Part shown: piece by piece, positions 47,410-60,241 of the stretch
How positions within the stretch are numbered: the first letter of the stretch is position 1
Layout: every line of letters begins with the position of its first letter
Position numbers and translations under genes: made by a program
The notes under the pieces: generated by a model
Databases searched by the model: none
Told to the model about the DNA's origin: nothing
The model's input: only the letters and a program-made list of their open reading frames with translations
Source of the DNA: Deinandra increscens subsp. villosa
Taxonomy: Eukaryota; Streptophyta; Magnoliopsida; Asterales; Asteraceae
Direction: 5' to 3'
Length of the DNA: 64,000 nucleotides
NCBI GenBank assembly: GCA_039602395.1
Contig: JBCNJP010000017.1
Location: forward strand, 6,528,738 to 6,592,737

Positions 47410-48260
47410 GATAAGACTGATCGTAATGGACCGACGACAAGTTTCGAGCTCTTTATCGAGCTTGGCTCGAAGCATTCGAAGATCCCGACAAAGGTAAGTG
47501 TTTTTTCTTTTACTTTTTTTTTGTCGTTAAATTTTAAATTTCTAAAAAATATTTTTTTTTATCTAGCTAATAATCAAGATCGGGTCGAGTTTTGGGCGAC
47601 AATTAGGCGGTGTTTTTTTGGTTTGATGAAAAAGGGCAAATACCGACAACCCGATTCTCTATCGGGTAAATGGACCGACGTTAATAAAAACTGTCAATTT
47701 TTTTCGAACATCTACGATCGAATTCGTAGTGGTTGGGCGAGTGGTAAAAGCGACGCCGATATCCAACGGAAGGCTTTAGATGAATTCCAACATGAGAGGG
47801 GTAAATTCTTGTACCTCAATTGTTGGCACATTTTAAATGATAGCGAGAAGTGGAAGTCGCAACCGGATCTTACAAGGCGAACCGCACGGCCCCAAAAAAA
47901 ATCAAGAACAGCTTCGTCGCCGAATGCCGAGTCATTTGGGTTGGACCGGATGAAGATGTTCGACCGGTTGAGATGACAAGTGGGAGGCCCGTTGGTCGGG
48001 ACAAGACAAGGGCCGAGAGAGGTGCTTCGTCGAGCCGAGGACCGAGCTACCAAGAGTCGGCAAACACCGGCGTTCAAGGAGAAATGTCCAGGAATATTTC
48101 ACATTTGGTTGGGTTAAGGGAAATGCAAATTGACATTCTAAAAGAGCGCCAATTCGACAAAGCGATGGAATTCATTTAACGGTCGCTTCCAACCGATGAA
48201 TTGGCTCGTGCGATGGCGCTGAAAAAAAGAGAGGACATAAAAACTAAATATGGACTCTAG
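47410..48260 (+). pseudogene. Truncated Harbinger ORF1 (Myb/SANT, NAM-associated C-terminus) pseudogene
   Basis: Readable blocks are VEFWATIRRCFFGLMKKGKY, GKWTDVNKNCQFFSNIYDRI, KALDEFQHERGKFLYLNCWH and ILNDSEKWK, the SANT-like domain of the second protein of PIF/Harbinger elements (often annotated NAM-like or GST T3-like). A frameshift near 47935 moves the reading to GRDKTRAERGASSSRG... A stop after KAMEFI interrupts the C-terminal part, which continues LPTDELARAMALKKREDIKT. The N-terminus is missing. Same family as 62038-63438 but on the other strand and far more decayed. Confidence 0.8.
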
Positions 48261-48397
48261 GGTGGTTGACGACGTTTTTTTTAATGTTATGTTCTAGTAG
48301 TTTTTTTTTTTTTTTTTTTTTTGTAATTTGTATTTGTACTTTTTTTTAATGAAATTAGTATTTATATTAATTTTGTTTAATTAAATTTAAAAAAAAT

Positions 48398-48535
48398 CAT
48401 GGTGCAATGATGAGGAGGGGCTCCATGGGGGCTTTATGACTACACCCTCAAAACCCATAAAGCCCCTTGCCACGTCATACGTCACATGACGCAAAACGTT
48501 CAAGGGAGGGGCTTTATGGGGCTCCATGACTACAC
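48398..48535 (+). repeat. Right end of the truncated Harbinger element
   Basis: The motif GGGGCTTTATGGGGCTCCAT, then GACTACAC, ends next to TTA (48536-48538), the Harbinger target. An inverted-looking internal copy (GGGGCTCCATGGGGGCTTTA) lies at about 48417. No matching left end was found upstream. Confidence 0.55.
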
Positions 48536-49189
48536 TTAGTCTAATGTGTTTGTGTGTTTAGCCTAAAGTTGGTCTATCACTAATTTTCACAACATCTTCT
48601 TTTAGGATCACATTTTGGGTATAATAATTACACTCAAATGAAAGTGTTGCATAAAAACAATTAAACCTGGTCATCAGTGATCTCTAGTTTAATTGGTTAG
48701 TGTAAAATTTAACAGATCTAACTCGTACCCAAACCAAATTTATTTACCCGATCTATGATCTGAAACAAAGAACAACAAGATCCGAAACGAAATACAACAA
48801 AATACAGAAGAAGGAACAATTGATCATCAACAGGATGATCAAAGATTACAGAAAACTCTATATCTCTACGAAAACAACTCGAAACCATAAAACCAAGGGA
48901 CGAAGACGAAGAGCATCAAAACATAAAATGTGCACTCTCTCTATCTAAAAACAACCTGTCACGAAGTGAGGGATTTATGTCCTAATCCTAACCGATGACC
49001 AGCTAACCTTCCAGCTTATCCAACCTAATCAGCCCAGCTTCCACTTGAGCCCAATCTTCTCAACCTTTAGACCCAATCATCTTTTATTCCATCCCAATCC
49101 TCAAAAACATAAGAAAATAAAACAATGTAACAAAATACAAATATATGTGATGTTTAAGCTAATTTACTTATTTATTTTAATAGTTAGGG

Positions 49190-49390
49190 AGGTACCCAAA
49201 GACATTATAAGTAGGAGGTTTTGGGTTTAATTATCACTTGTAACAAAAAATAAATAAATAGGTGTTACAAGTTATGTCAGGGGGTTTTCTCACCTATAGT
49301 GAGTTTCATTCTGATGGAGATTGGAAATGATCGGGTGAGTGATATAATGTCCCCATCATCGATCCAAATGTACCGTTCAAAAAAAAATTA
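49190..49390 (+). mobile_element. Decayed SINE-like sequence
   Basis: GGAGGTTTTGGGTTTAATTA then TCACTTG is in the position of a B box, and the block ends ACCGTTC followed by an A run, as in plant SINEs. The A box could not be placed. Confidence 0.35.
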
Positions 49391-49554
49391 AACATGGTCA
49401 TCATAACACCATATTACATACTTATATGAATTGGTAGTTATCTCAAGTTCTTATAAAAAGTCTAAAAATGATAATTAGAAACTCATAAGTTGGCTTAAAC
49501 AAAAACCCGATTGAACTAGTTTAAGTGGCATTAGAATCGGCTCATCAAACTCTA

Positions 49555-49885
49555 TGATCTTAGCGTTTTGGGGTTTGGCTTTTAGGTTATGTAATTCTTG
49601 TTTTCGAGTCTATTGTATCTTTTTGCTCATCATTGTTTTTTAGGGTTTAGCTTTATGGTATGACTTTAGGGTTTAACTCTTAAGTTATAAAACTTTGATT
49701 TTTAGCTCATTGTCTTTTTGCTTATCATTATTTATTTTGGGGGTTTAGCTTTAGTGTTTTAGAATTTAGGGTTTATCTTTTAGGTTTTGGATTTTATGTT
49801 TTCTAGCACATTATGTCTTTCTACACGTCATTGTTTTTTAAGGTTTAGATTTAGGGTGTATGATTTAATTAGGGTTTAGGTTTAG
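49555..49885 (+). repeat. Degenerate telomere-like TTTAGGG-rich stretch
   Basis: TTTAGGG, TTAGGGTTTA and close variants recur about ten times over 330 bp (for example near 49640, 49668, 49767, 49838 and 49870), separated by T-rich sequence. It is not a perfect array. Confidence 0.5.
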
Positions 49886-51716
49886 GAATTGACGAAACAA
49901 TTTCAACATTGTTAGAATGAGTTCAATCGGGGTTATTTTAATTAGCCGAATTATAAGTTTTTAAAGGGTTCTTATAAATATATAAGAGCAATTTTAGAAT
50001 AATTCAAGCCTTACTTAATAACCATTTTTTATAATCATATTACTTTAAAAAGAAAACTTTTTAATTTCTTGCAAAAGGTGTAAATGGTATACTTTTAATG
50101 GAAAATGTCTAAAACTAACATAAGTATCATGAATACAAACCCCACATTATTATACAACTTAATCCATTTAGTTTTCACTTAATTATTAACATATAAGGTT
50201 TTCCAAAAGTAATTAAAATGGGCCTCACAGAAGTTTGGTGTAGGTTGATAAATATACAAGTGATGGTGAAAGAAATGAAAAGTACTTTAAAGAGAAGCCA
50301 TTACAAACTTTGCCTAATATTCTTATCTTTTTCGGTTAGACATCTATAATCATAATAAAGGGCCTTTACCCTTTTCCTTTCTCCAACTTACCAAACCTAA
50401 AATTCATACACATCCAATGTTGGAATCAAGATCATTTCAAATTGTTTCATTTATATGTGAGGACCTAATTACAAGTCAAACTTGCATATATAAATGTACA
50501 CATCTTGTAATGTGAAATTGTGTGGTAAGAAGCTTAATAATGTTAATGTGATGATATATCCGTATACGCGTTACAGAGGGGACCACGGCGTCGCCCGGTG
50601 TGAGTGGGGGCGTTGGTGTGGGGCCTGACTCAAGCAATGGGCGTGAAGACACAACATTTTTTTTAATAATAACGTTGGTGATCAACGGTAATATATTTAA
50701 ACATGCCTTTGTTTATAACTTTATTCCTTTAAATACCAACAACAAACCTATTATTTCCATACCTAAGTTTAAATCTTTCTTCCACAACCAAACTCATCTT
50801 TTTAACCCATAATGGTCTCCGATCGAAAAAATTGCATTGCTCAAGCATTGATCGACACATCCGATGAATCATCGGTTAACTAGTTTATAAATAACTACCC
50901 AATATTTTTATTGTTATGTGACTTTTCTTAATTACTATTGTTATTTGTATTAGGCAATTCCCAAGTGAGTGTAAGCCTCAATGTTACTACATAAACATCA
51001 CCAATTGCGAGGCTTGAAAGAAAATTCCGAAGGGACGGAGTTCAAAATTTTTATAGAGGGGGCGATGCTCAATACATTCGAGGGGGGCGATGCTCAATAT
51101 ATATAAATGCTTATACATAAAATCGTAAAAATATATACTTATGGACGAAAAACCGAGGGGGCGGTCGCCCCCTCCCGTCTCTTCTAAGCGAACACTTGGA
51201 CATCACGTAGATAGTGTCACATATCTCACTCATACGAGTAGAGTATACATGCACTAGTGTGAATTTGACCTAAATCAAGACACACTTTTAACAAACCACA
51301 AACCTTGACTAAATGCATGAGCAACCCCAAATTGATATAGAACTTGTAACACAAATTGACATGCAACATCAAATTTTAACAATTTATGCACTCATCTTCA
51401 TGATTTACACACTTTGTAACAATTCAATATGACTAGAAGTAGTTCAAATTTTAGGTAACTTATTATAAAACCGAAAGAACCACAATGTTTTAGATGGACG
51501 TTTATTTAAACATTAAATAATAAACTTGTTCTTGAAGATGCGTGTCTCAATACAAATTGGATTTGAGCATGTGGGAATACTAAAATTGCCACCATTATCG
51601 GATATATTCAATAAATCATTTGCCGTTTCTAGCAAAAAAAACATGTGACAAAAGATGGCCCTTTAGTAACATGTGAAGCATGTGATTAGTTACCTTAATC
51701 GGCTAGACAGACATGA

Positions 51717-53220
51717 TGTTGGAATTTTGGGAGAAAAACTAGTGGAAAATGTGTTTTTTCACTAAGTGTGAAAATGAGTTTTTCACCAACTTTGGACTAA
51801 AATAAAATACAGATAACATAGGTTGTTGCCTCTGTATTTAATGGGTTTGTGTAGTACGTTGTGAGGGCTTTCCAACGCATCAAACCACGTCCAAATCCGA
51901 GCTCGTATGAATGAGATATCGAAGCTCAAAGTTGAGGTCTCGCAACTTGTGAAGCTGCGAAAATTAGAGAGAAAAATGCTAAGTATAGCATGTTAACTCA
52001 TCCCACATTGGTTGGGGATTGAAACCAAAAGTGGTTTATAAGGTGGGAACCTTACCAACTATTGTTTCCTTTAGTAGGACACATCCCTTGGACCCTGAGG
52101 GGTGCGAAGCACCCCTAACTCGCACTCGCACTCGCACTCGCACACGCACACGCACGCGCGCGTGGCGTGGGCGTATGAGGCGCAATGTGGCGCTTTGATG
52201 GCGCACTTCGCACGCTCGCATCGCCGCGAGCCGCCTTATTGTTTTTGGGTTCAACCGGAAGGTGTTCCGGTTGAAGTCCAAGCGGACCTGTGTGGTCTGG
52301 GCAGATAGATCAAGCGGAACTGGGTTCAACCGGAAAAATTCCAGCTTGAAGTTCAAGTGGAAAAAGGAGCTTGAACTTGAAGCTCAGCTGAAAAGGAGCT
52401 TGAAGTTCAAGCGGAAGATCAGTTCTTCCGGAAACAGCTGTTACGCGGAGATTCCTCCGGATTGACAGCTGTAAACGCGTTTTGAGCTAAATAAGGTAAT
52501 TCCGCGTTGATTAGAAATCAATTTGCATTAAAGACGTTTAATGCAAAGTTTGACTACGAATTAACTTTTGAGTGCTCAACAAGAATTCCCACCACTATAT
52601 ATACAGCCTCATTAGTTGAGGCTAGATACACCAGAATTCACAAGAATTCTTTCTCTCTGCCTCACCTCCATATTTTCTCTCATCTTCTTCATCGTTCTTG
52701 CTCTTCAAGCTTCAAGGTAACTTCAAGCTTAGAGTTATCCCGGCCGTACAATACGGTTTAGGCGATTGTACCCTGGGAAACAAAACGGATCTTCGGTAGA
52801 CCCGGAATTTGTTTTAAGGGACCCGGGTTTTGACCCGAATCCTTCGCCAAGGTTCCTTGGAACCTTTCTCGTTTTTCTTAAACTAATATCAAAAGACTTT
52901 CTCAAATAATTTCTTGACTTTTAATTAAGTATTTCATTATTTAAAACCTTTTCTCAAACTCTCTGTCTTTAATTTCTCTTCATTCAAATCCATATCATTT
53001 TATTTCATTTGTCTTGTAATTTCTTTTTGTGTAATTATATTCATTTCATTGTATTGTAATTCTTTATTTCCTTGTAACGTAATTCATTTCCTTGTAATTG
53101 TAATAGGAGTAGATCCATTTCTTTCACTTGTATTGTAATAGATTAGTTTCATTTGTTTTGTTGTAATCATACAAAATAAAAGTATTTATTTTATTTAAAT
53201 TTACGAACGGTTTTCCTACA
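51717..53220 (+). mobile_element. Solo LTR, 1504 bp, TSD CATGA
   Basis: TGTTGGAATTTTGGG...TTTTCCTACA is flanked by exact 5-bp repeats CATGA (51712-51716 and 53221-53225). It holds a TATA box (CACTATATATACAGCC, about 52591) and a leader-like TCTTTCTCTCTGCCTCACC. There is a CGCACTCGCACACGC-type repeat at about 52120-52160 and a block of AGCTTGAAGTTCAAG repeats at about 52340-52420. No internal retroelement sequence, so it arose by LTR-LTR recombination. ORFs inside are composition artefacts. Confidence 0.9.
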
Positions 53221-53225
53221 CATGA

Positions 53226-54371
53226 TATATTCCCTTAGGGGTTTATCCATCGTAAATTATTGATCAATTAGAGCACATGTTAATTTGATAAATCTTGGAA
53301 CAATGGAACATATTTCAGAATCACATATTAAATGTCATACTAGCTAGAGAGCTAAACAAGTATTAAAACAATAGGCAAATAAATAATCATAATCTGGTTA
53401 AACCATAGCCATTAATTTATCTCCCATCTCTCAACTAGAAAGGGTAAAAATTTGCTAATAATATTTCTAGCACAAATAATCATAATATGGCCCTTGTGGT
53501 TTACATATATTATACTTTTGGTCTTTTGGTTTAAAAAAGTGCTAATGACATCTAATATTTTTCAAAATTCGTTATGTTTAGTCCTCAACTTGGGTGGATG
53601 TAAATTTATTCAGTGAAATAGGAGTAAAATGAAAAAAAATACCCTCTACTTAAAGAAAAATCATAGACTATTTTTATAATTAACTTAAACTTATTGGGCA
53701 TGACGAGCTATTTATGTAACTAACTTACACAAATGTGTTGGATCCGTCATTTTCGTTACAAATACACATGCATCACCACACCATCCATGACAAATTGGTG
53801 GTATTTCCATCACCAACATCAAATCAAGGTTCTAGTTTTTCTAACCTTTTGATTTTTTTTTCTTTTGGTCTGATTTTGAAATAGAGATTTTTGTTTGTAC
53901 ATCAAGTGATGGGAAATATAAATGCAACATGGGAGAGGAATAATGTGGAGCATATATTCGTAGATAATGTGATGGGGGCGGTTGAAGACAAATCGGGGGC
54001 TCTTGGTCATCCGTTGTAGTGGTGGTGGTTGTCGGCAGAACAACGCTGGAGAGTTCACTAATATGTCCCACACATTATACTCGTGTTTTAGGGTTCAAGA
54101 TCTATTTTTTTTTTTACGAAATCAAAGTTCGTAATAAATTGGGAGCGTATGTAAAATTATAGAATCATATGAAAAGATGAAACAGTTGATTAATATGAAT
54201 CAATGGTTTAATTTCTATGACCAATGTGTGAATGTAAACTAAGAGGTGGTGATGGTTTGAGGTGATGGAGGAACAAGATGGGGAGGTTGAATTATAGGGT
54301 TAATTATTTGTTTAATTAGAGTTAATACATAGATGATTCTTGTCTTATACCCATATTGCATGCAGGATTCT
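53226..54371. other. Intergenic DNA, no gene recognised
   Basis: AT-rich. A stretch beginning GGCCCTTGTGGTTTAC (about 53490) resembles common plant repeat sequence. Minus-strand frames at 53819-54073 are short, overlap each other, and have no recognisable domain. Confidence 0.4.
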
Positions 54372-55454
54372 CAGGGCCGGTCCTGAGAATTTGGATGCTT
54401 AGGGTGCGAGTCGAAAATTTATCCCATGTTAAAAACTTTAAATAGTACAAAAGTTTTAACACGAAGAATGCAGTACAATTAGGGCCTCGATACAAATGAA
54501 TTCATACCCGAAAGATGACTTCAAGACATTTGGTTCCAAAACACATCTACATTCAAATTCACTGCATTCCAAGTAAAAGAAAAAAAACATTTGCTTACAA
54601 AAAGATTTAAGCATTTTTGGATAGCTACATGTTGCGAGTCAACATGACCCGACCCGTAAGAAAATATTGCGGGAAACTCCTTATCACCCGTGAAAACTAT
54701 AAATTTGACTCGACACATGTTTTAAGTTGTTTAACTGTTTGAGAAATTTTCTTGAAGATACATAATAGAATCTTGTGGACCAAACAAATATTGATTATGA
54801 ACAAATAAGTAACTTTAACTTGAAATCCTTCTTGAAAAAGAGAATGTTCCAATTTTCATAAAATTTATAATTATCTTGCAAATGATGAAGCTTAACTGGC
54901 CTAACCTCAAATAAAAATACAACAAGAAAATTGTTCTGTTTATCGATTAAAGTTAATTTTTTTATTGGGGATACCTTATTTACTCATCAATTATGGCAAA
55001 CAATACAACAAGAAAATCCCAAATAAATTCAACATCAATATCATAACTTCAATTAACAAATCAAATCATCAAATCCCATCCATTAATGAAACAAATAAGC
55101 AAACCTCATATCAATTTCATGTCAAATAAGTTTAAAAAAATGCAATTAAAAGTTACCTTCTATACCAATTGAAACCCTAGGAGACCTGTAAGAAAACTAC
55201 TAGCAATCCAACACAAGATGCAGAGTAAAGCAGCCAAGGAACCAACTTTATAATCATAACAGACATAAGAAACAACGTAAAAAGAGTGCAGAAGTGATGA
55301 TCGACGATTGCAATTCATGTCGTTTCACTTTCTCTCGTCGTTCCTTATTCCTTAATCGCAAAACCTATCCACATAATGACATAAAATCGATGCCCTTCTT
55401 AGTTTGATGTCCTGGGCTTGAGCCCAGTTGGCCCATACCTAGAGCCGGCCCCTG
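54372..55454. mobile_element. hAT-type element, 1083 bp, non-coding
   Basis: The left end CAGGGCCGGTCCTGAG and the right end CTAGAGCCGGCCCCTG are inverted. The 8-bp flanks AGGATTCT and AGGATCCC match at 6 of 8 positions. There is no transposase ORF inside. Confidence 0.7.
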
Positions 55455-55806
55455 AGGATCCCTATCTTTCTAAACCTACATTAGTCCCTACTATTTTCTC
55501 AAGCTTAACACGGGTGGTCCGTAGAGGAGATGTACGTTAAGTTTTGGAGTTATATTTTGAAAACACCTAAAATTCCTTTTATTTAAATTTAAAATATATA
55601 AACTAAATATTAATTTATATATCGTAAGTTGTTGGGCCAACACTGAGAAGCCGCCCCCTTCCCACACCACACTTACCTTTAACATTCCTTTTTTTTTTTT
55701 TTTTTTTGTCATGCCAACAATCTCTTCGTTTGTAAAACACATAACCATCGACTTTAACTAACCCTTAACCCACCGTCTTTACAACTCACTATCACAACCA
55801 TCTTAC
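55455..55806. other. Flanking DNA between elements
   Basis: No gene. It contains a T run at about 55689-55707. The sequence next to the hAT-type element matches in style the C-rich flank at 60693. Confidence 0.4.
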
Positions 55807-56021
55807 TAGGACTGTTCAAAAAACTCGCAGCTCGTGGCTCGCTCGGAAAAAAGCTCGAAATTGGCTCGATTATAAACGAGCCGAGCCGGCTCGGCTCGGT
55901 GTCTAAACGAGCCGAGCCCGAGCTAAGGTCAGCTCGACTCGTGGCTCGCTCGTTAGTTAGCTCATTGGCTCGTTTAAATTTAAGCTCAAATTTTAGTATA
56001 TATAGGTACTAGTTTTTCTAC

Positions 56022-56037
56022 CCGTGCATACGCACGG
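56022..56037 (-). other. Helitron 3' hairpin
   Basis: Stem CCGTGC / GCACGG with a GTAT loop on the minus strand, about ten bases before the terminal CTAG (56012-56009). This is the usual Helitron stop signal layout. Confidence 0.85.
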
Positions 56038-56132
56038 TTTAATTTTCATAAATTAAAGAACTAAAAAATATATATAGAAATTAAGTACTTTCATTCATTG
56101 AATAAGAAATAAAGAGAAAGTAAAAAAATAAA

Positions 56133-58665
56133 TTACAAATTTGAAAACACAGATTTGTAGACTACATTTAACGTTTTGTTGGTCACGTTGCCTTCTTCAT
56201 CCAATATCAGGAGTTTAAGTCCATCTCTGCTCTTCACTCGTGACAAAGCGACGTACAGTTGACCATGACTAAAACATGGATTCTTCAAATACAAACCAAC
56301 TTTTGACAGTGACTGGCCTTGACTTTTATTAACCGTCATCCCGAAACAAACCGCAATCGGATACTGTCTTCTTTTGAATTTAAAAGGTATATTTTTATCC
56401 GAAGGAGACATGGAAATCCTTGGAATAAATGTGCGATGACCAACATTGTTTCTGGATATTATCTCGGCTTCAATTACACGTTTTCCAAGATACACAATCT
56501 GAAGTCGAGTTCCGTTACAGAGACCATTTTTTTTATCTATATTCCGCAGAAGCATGACAGGAACACCGACTTTCAAAACCAGCCTATGACTTGGGAGACC
56601 AGATAACTGTAAACCGTTAAGAAAATCTGGAGAGTATATACCTGCATCTGCGCCTTCTTGAATATCCTCACTCTGACATATACAATCAGAACTTAAATAC
56701 TCTCTTTCTTCCCCGGGAATCATTGATATGAAAAGGTTATTGATATCATAAACAATCTCATTAGTTGGTGCGAGTATCGCCCTATCTTTCCAATAAAATG
56801 GATCTTTGTAATTTTCAATCATCGAAGGATAGACGAAATCAATAAGGTCCTGGAACGGATTAGGCGAATCTTTGATAAGCAGATCGTCTGGAATATCAAT
56901 AATGGCATGACCATCGTTCTCACCACCGAGTTTGCCCTCTCCCAATTCTAACAGCCATTCAGCAAATGTTCTAATACTGTCAACATCACCTGACCCTGCT
57001 CCAATGGTAAGTCGCATGTTTTTTGTTAATTTTAATACCTTGCATTTACTCCAAAGGTACGAAGAACTTAAGGAAGAGTTCACAATATCTTCATCAGTTC
57101 CTCCAGGCACAACAGGTAGAATCTGTCTAAAATCACCTCCAAAAACAACGACTTTACCTCCGAAAAAATTATCTTTTCTTGATGAACTATTAGACTTTAT
57201 TATGTCGTTTAAACTTCTATCAAGTGCTTCAAAACAGTGTTTGTTGGTCATCGGTGCCTCGTCCCATATAATCAACGATGTTTCTTTTAACAATTCTGCA
57301 ACGTCGCTGTTTGGGTTCAAAGTACATAGGGAATTTTCATTGATATTTATAGGTATCCGGAACCTTGAATGTGCCGTCCTACCACCGGGTAGCAAAAGAG
57401 AGGCAATGCCACTTGAAGCAACGTTCAACACTATTTGCTTTTTCGATCTGATAGAGGCAGATAGTGTGTTCCATAGGAATGTTTTTCCTGTTCCATCGTA
57501 TCCGTATACGAAGAACATGCATGGCTTTTTATTATTAACTGCACTCATAATCTCATTGTAGATACTTCTTTGTTCATCCGTGAGCTTCATAAAAAGACTT
57601 TGATACTCTTGATCCATCCTCTCTTGGTCATACAAACGTTCTTCGCTTATCATTTGATTTTCTAACAAAAGGCTAGAAGCTTCGTCTGGATAGGGCATTG
57701 ATTCAAACCTATGTAGACTTGAACCGTTACGACGCAACATCTTCTCAATCTCAAATAATGTGCGGTTTCTCAATGCATCATCGTTATTTGAGGATCCTAT
57801 AAAGAAAGTTTGACAATATGTTAAAAAAACGTAATATAATATTTGTAATGTGTAACATAAGAAAAGAATTGTACCTTGTGGATTTTGATTAAGTTGAAGT
57901 TGGAAAGTAATCCCATCTGAAAGGATTTTCCATGTTTTATCCCATACATGATCCGGTCTGGACCTATTTGTCACCTCTCCCTTTGCATTTTTTTTGCTCT
58001 TGATAGGAGGGCAGTTCCTTAAAACCCCAATAATATCTACAAACAAAATTAAAAGACAATTATTAATACAAAGAAGATTAAAAGACAATTATTAATAAGT
58101 GTATTTAAAAGAAAAAAAAAGTATTGTTGATATTAGCTTACCGAAGCTAGTCGTTTGCGAGGGCTTGCATTTGATGATGTCATCAAAACTGGTGAAGTTA
58201 ATAGCATACTTACTTCCATTCCAGTTGGAATCTGTCACCACTTCTGTTTCATTATTAAAACCAAGTTTGTATTTGTGTGGAGTAACAGTCCACTTCCCAT
58301 TATTGTCACCTATAAGTGACTTGTTAATTACCAAGACAGCCTCTGGTAATATAAACCTCTCAAACTTATAGAAAAAATTCGATAGACATGATCCACCGAT
58401 TTTGTTTCCCTGGAAAAGTGCTAAACAATTATTAACGGATAAACTAATGGTAAAAAAACGATCTAACAGAAATTGGAAAACTAACCTGTTCATCAATACA
58501 GATGAATTCAATGGAGAGTGTTCTGCTTTTGTCATTATTCATTAGACGCCTCCATGTGCATATTATGCGTACCTTAACCTTAAAGTTAGTCTTTGCAAGA
58601 TCCAAATCACTTAATGGAAGGACTGGAGATTCGTTGGTCATATCAACAATTTTAATATGACTCAT
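56133..58665 (-). CDS. RPA-like OB-fold plus PIF1 helicase fusion (about 757 aa, four exons) in a Helitron
   Basis: Exons on the minus strand: 58665-58486, 58409-58142, 58036-57875 and 57796-56133, all GT-AG with matching phase. Exons 1-3 (about residues 1-203) look like the OB folds of replication protein A subunit 1: MSHIKIVDMTNESPVLPLSD, FKVKVRIICTWRR, KFERFILPEAVLVINK, FDIIGVLRNCPP. Exon 4 holds a full PIF1-type helicase: DEQRSIYNEIMSAV, Walker A GYDGTGKT (about 301), Walker B LIIWDEAP (about 380), FGGDFRQILPV, LTKNMRL, TVNKSQGQSL and LYVALSRVKS (about 724). The last intron (78 bp) is itself open and a multiple of three, so spliced or not the two parts stay in frame. RPA would bind single strands and the helicase unwind the donor strand during rolling-circle transposition. 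No stops seen; the N-terminal exon borders are my prediction. Confidence 0.85.
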
Positions 58666-60241
58666 TATCGTAATATGGTTGTGAAATAATGTTATTGGCT
58701 AAGAGGTGAAAGAATGTTAGGTTATTGAATGGTATTTATAAGGAGGATTAAAGGTAGGGTTTTTTAAAAAATTTTTTTTTAATTTAAATGTTGGTTGAAG
58801 AAACAAATAATAACCAAGAATAAGGACGATAAGAATAAAAAGTATTCTATAATAAGTTGAATATAATACAAAAAATATGTAACATCATTGAGTTTTTTTT
58901 GGTAAGTTAGTAATTTGATTTGATTTACAAAAAAAAAAATTATTTATATACGGAAAATTGATTCAACATTATTGAGGTTTTTTTTGGGCTTTAATTAGGT
59001 TGGAAATTAAATTTTGATTTGATTCATATTTTCTTTTTTTTAAAATTATGGTAAACAAAATTACCTAAAAAGTAGACTATTTCCAAAAGGGCTGTGCATA
59101 AGCAAAAAATAAGCACGGTTTTAACACTTACCCACTCCTTTGGACAAATTGGCTTTTTCCAAGAAACATGTAAACAATAAACCTACAATTAAATATTAAT
59201 ATGAAACTTGAAGAAAGATGTAGCATCTCTTAGATAAATGAAAATAAAAAAGTATCAATTAGACTTTGAAATTACCTCAACAATCCTTTCAACCTGTCCC
59301 TAAGAATCCTTTCTGATAAGAATCCTTTAAAACTTCTCTGAATTCATCAGGTTTATTCATCGACACAAAACGAATATGTAATAGAAGATACACGAATCAG
59401 AGCTGTGTTAAGCACCATGACTAAAATCAAACGAATATGTGATAGAAGATTTAGATCTGATTCACAAACAAAGCTGAATTCAAAATACAACTCACCAATT
59501 ACGACCGAGGACTTCTCCAAATCATCCGACACAACACTATTGGATCTAAAGAACCCGGATTAAAGAACCTCTGATTTACGATTAATAGAGATAGATAATT
59601 TCTCAACAAACAGATAAAACCACAACAAAGAATAAAACAAATTTCATCAATAAAAACTTACAGCAAATCAAGCGGATCAATTAACTAAAATCATAGGGTT
59701 AAAATCAAATGTAAGAATGGTACTGGGGGAAACAAAGACCCCCGATGTTTAGGGAATCATCGAAACGATTTTATGGTTAAAATCAAATATATTCAACAGA
59801 AAAAAACACGATTGAAGATTTAGATAGTTTACCTTTTTGATTTGGATCATCAAGTAAATAAGTAATAAGAGATGGATCGATGGAAGGAACAACGATGGTG
59901 AAGCTCTGCAAATCCTTGATTTGGATCATCAAGTAATAAGAGATGGATCGATGGAAGGAACAACGATGGTTTGGATCGTGAAGCTCTGCAAATCCGTAGG
60001 GAAGCGAAGGTTGAGTGAGCGGAAGTTTGAAAAGAAGGATTTTTTGGGATGAGTCTCTTTTTGGTATAGTTATTTGTGGGTATCTTTAATTCGGGTTATT
60101 TAAAACGGGTCTGAAGTTGGGCGGGTTTTAGAGGATCCGTTTGTGAATGTCTTTTGGCGGGAAAAATTGTTGAGAATGAATATGGTGGTGCCACATGGCA
60201 AATTGTGGTGCCAAAAACTTTTCTTTTATTATATATATAGA
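58666..60241 (-). other. Helitron 5' noncoding part with a tandem repeat
   Basis: AT-rich DNA upstream of the RPA-PIF1 start, with no ORF. About 59837-59995 contains two copies of a ~79-bp unit (TTTGGATCATCAAGTAA ... AAGCTCTGCAAATCC). It presumably includes promoter and 5' UTR. No Rep motifs were found. Confidence 0.6.

Larger units (their letters stand above)
48539..51711. other. AT-rich intergenic region with repeat fragments
   Basis: No gene. About 50560-50650 (GGACCACGGCGTCGCC..., GTGGGGCCTGAC) and 51035-51185 (GGGGGCGATGCTCAA repeated, GGGGGCGGTCGCCCCC) look like MITE debris. The remaining sequence shows nothing recognisable. Confidence 0.4.
56009..60241 (-). mobile_element. Helitron (4233 bp) carrying an RPA-PIF1 fusion gene
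   Basis: On the minus strand it starts TCTATATATATAATAAAAG and ends with a short hairpin, an A-rich spacer and CTAG. The bordering host bases are A and T, the Helitron rule, and no target duplication is present. The only gene inside joins RPA-like exons to a PIF1 helicase. No HUH Rep domain is seen, so on its own the element is probably non-autonomous. Confidence 0.85.

Noticed and set aside
50476..50812. Small ORFs near a G-rich stretch
   Set aside because: No domain on either strand; the sequence looks like MITE debris.
52036..52465. ORFs in the solo LTR with Arg/Val or Ser/His repeats
   Set aside because: They result from the CGCACTCGCACACGC-type repeat read in different frames.
56319..57561. 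Plus-strand ORFs opposite the PIF1 helicase
   Set aside because: Shadow frames of a well-conserved helicase.
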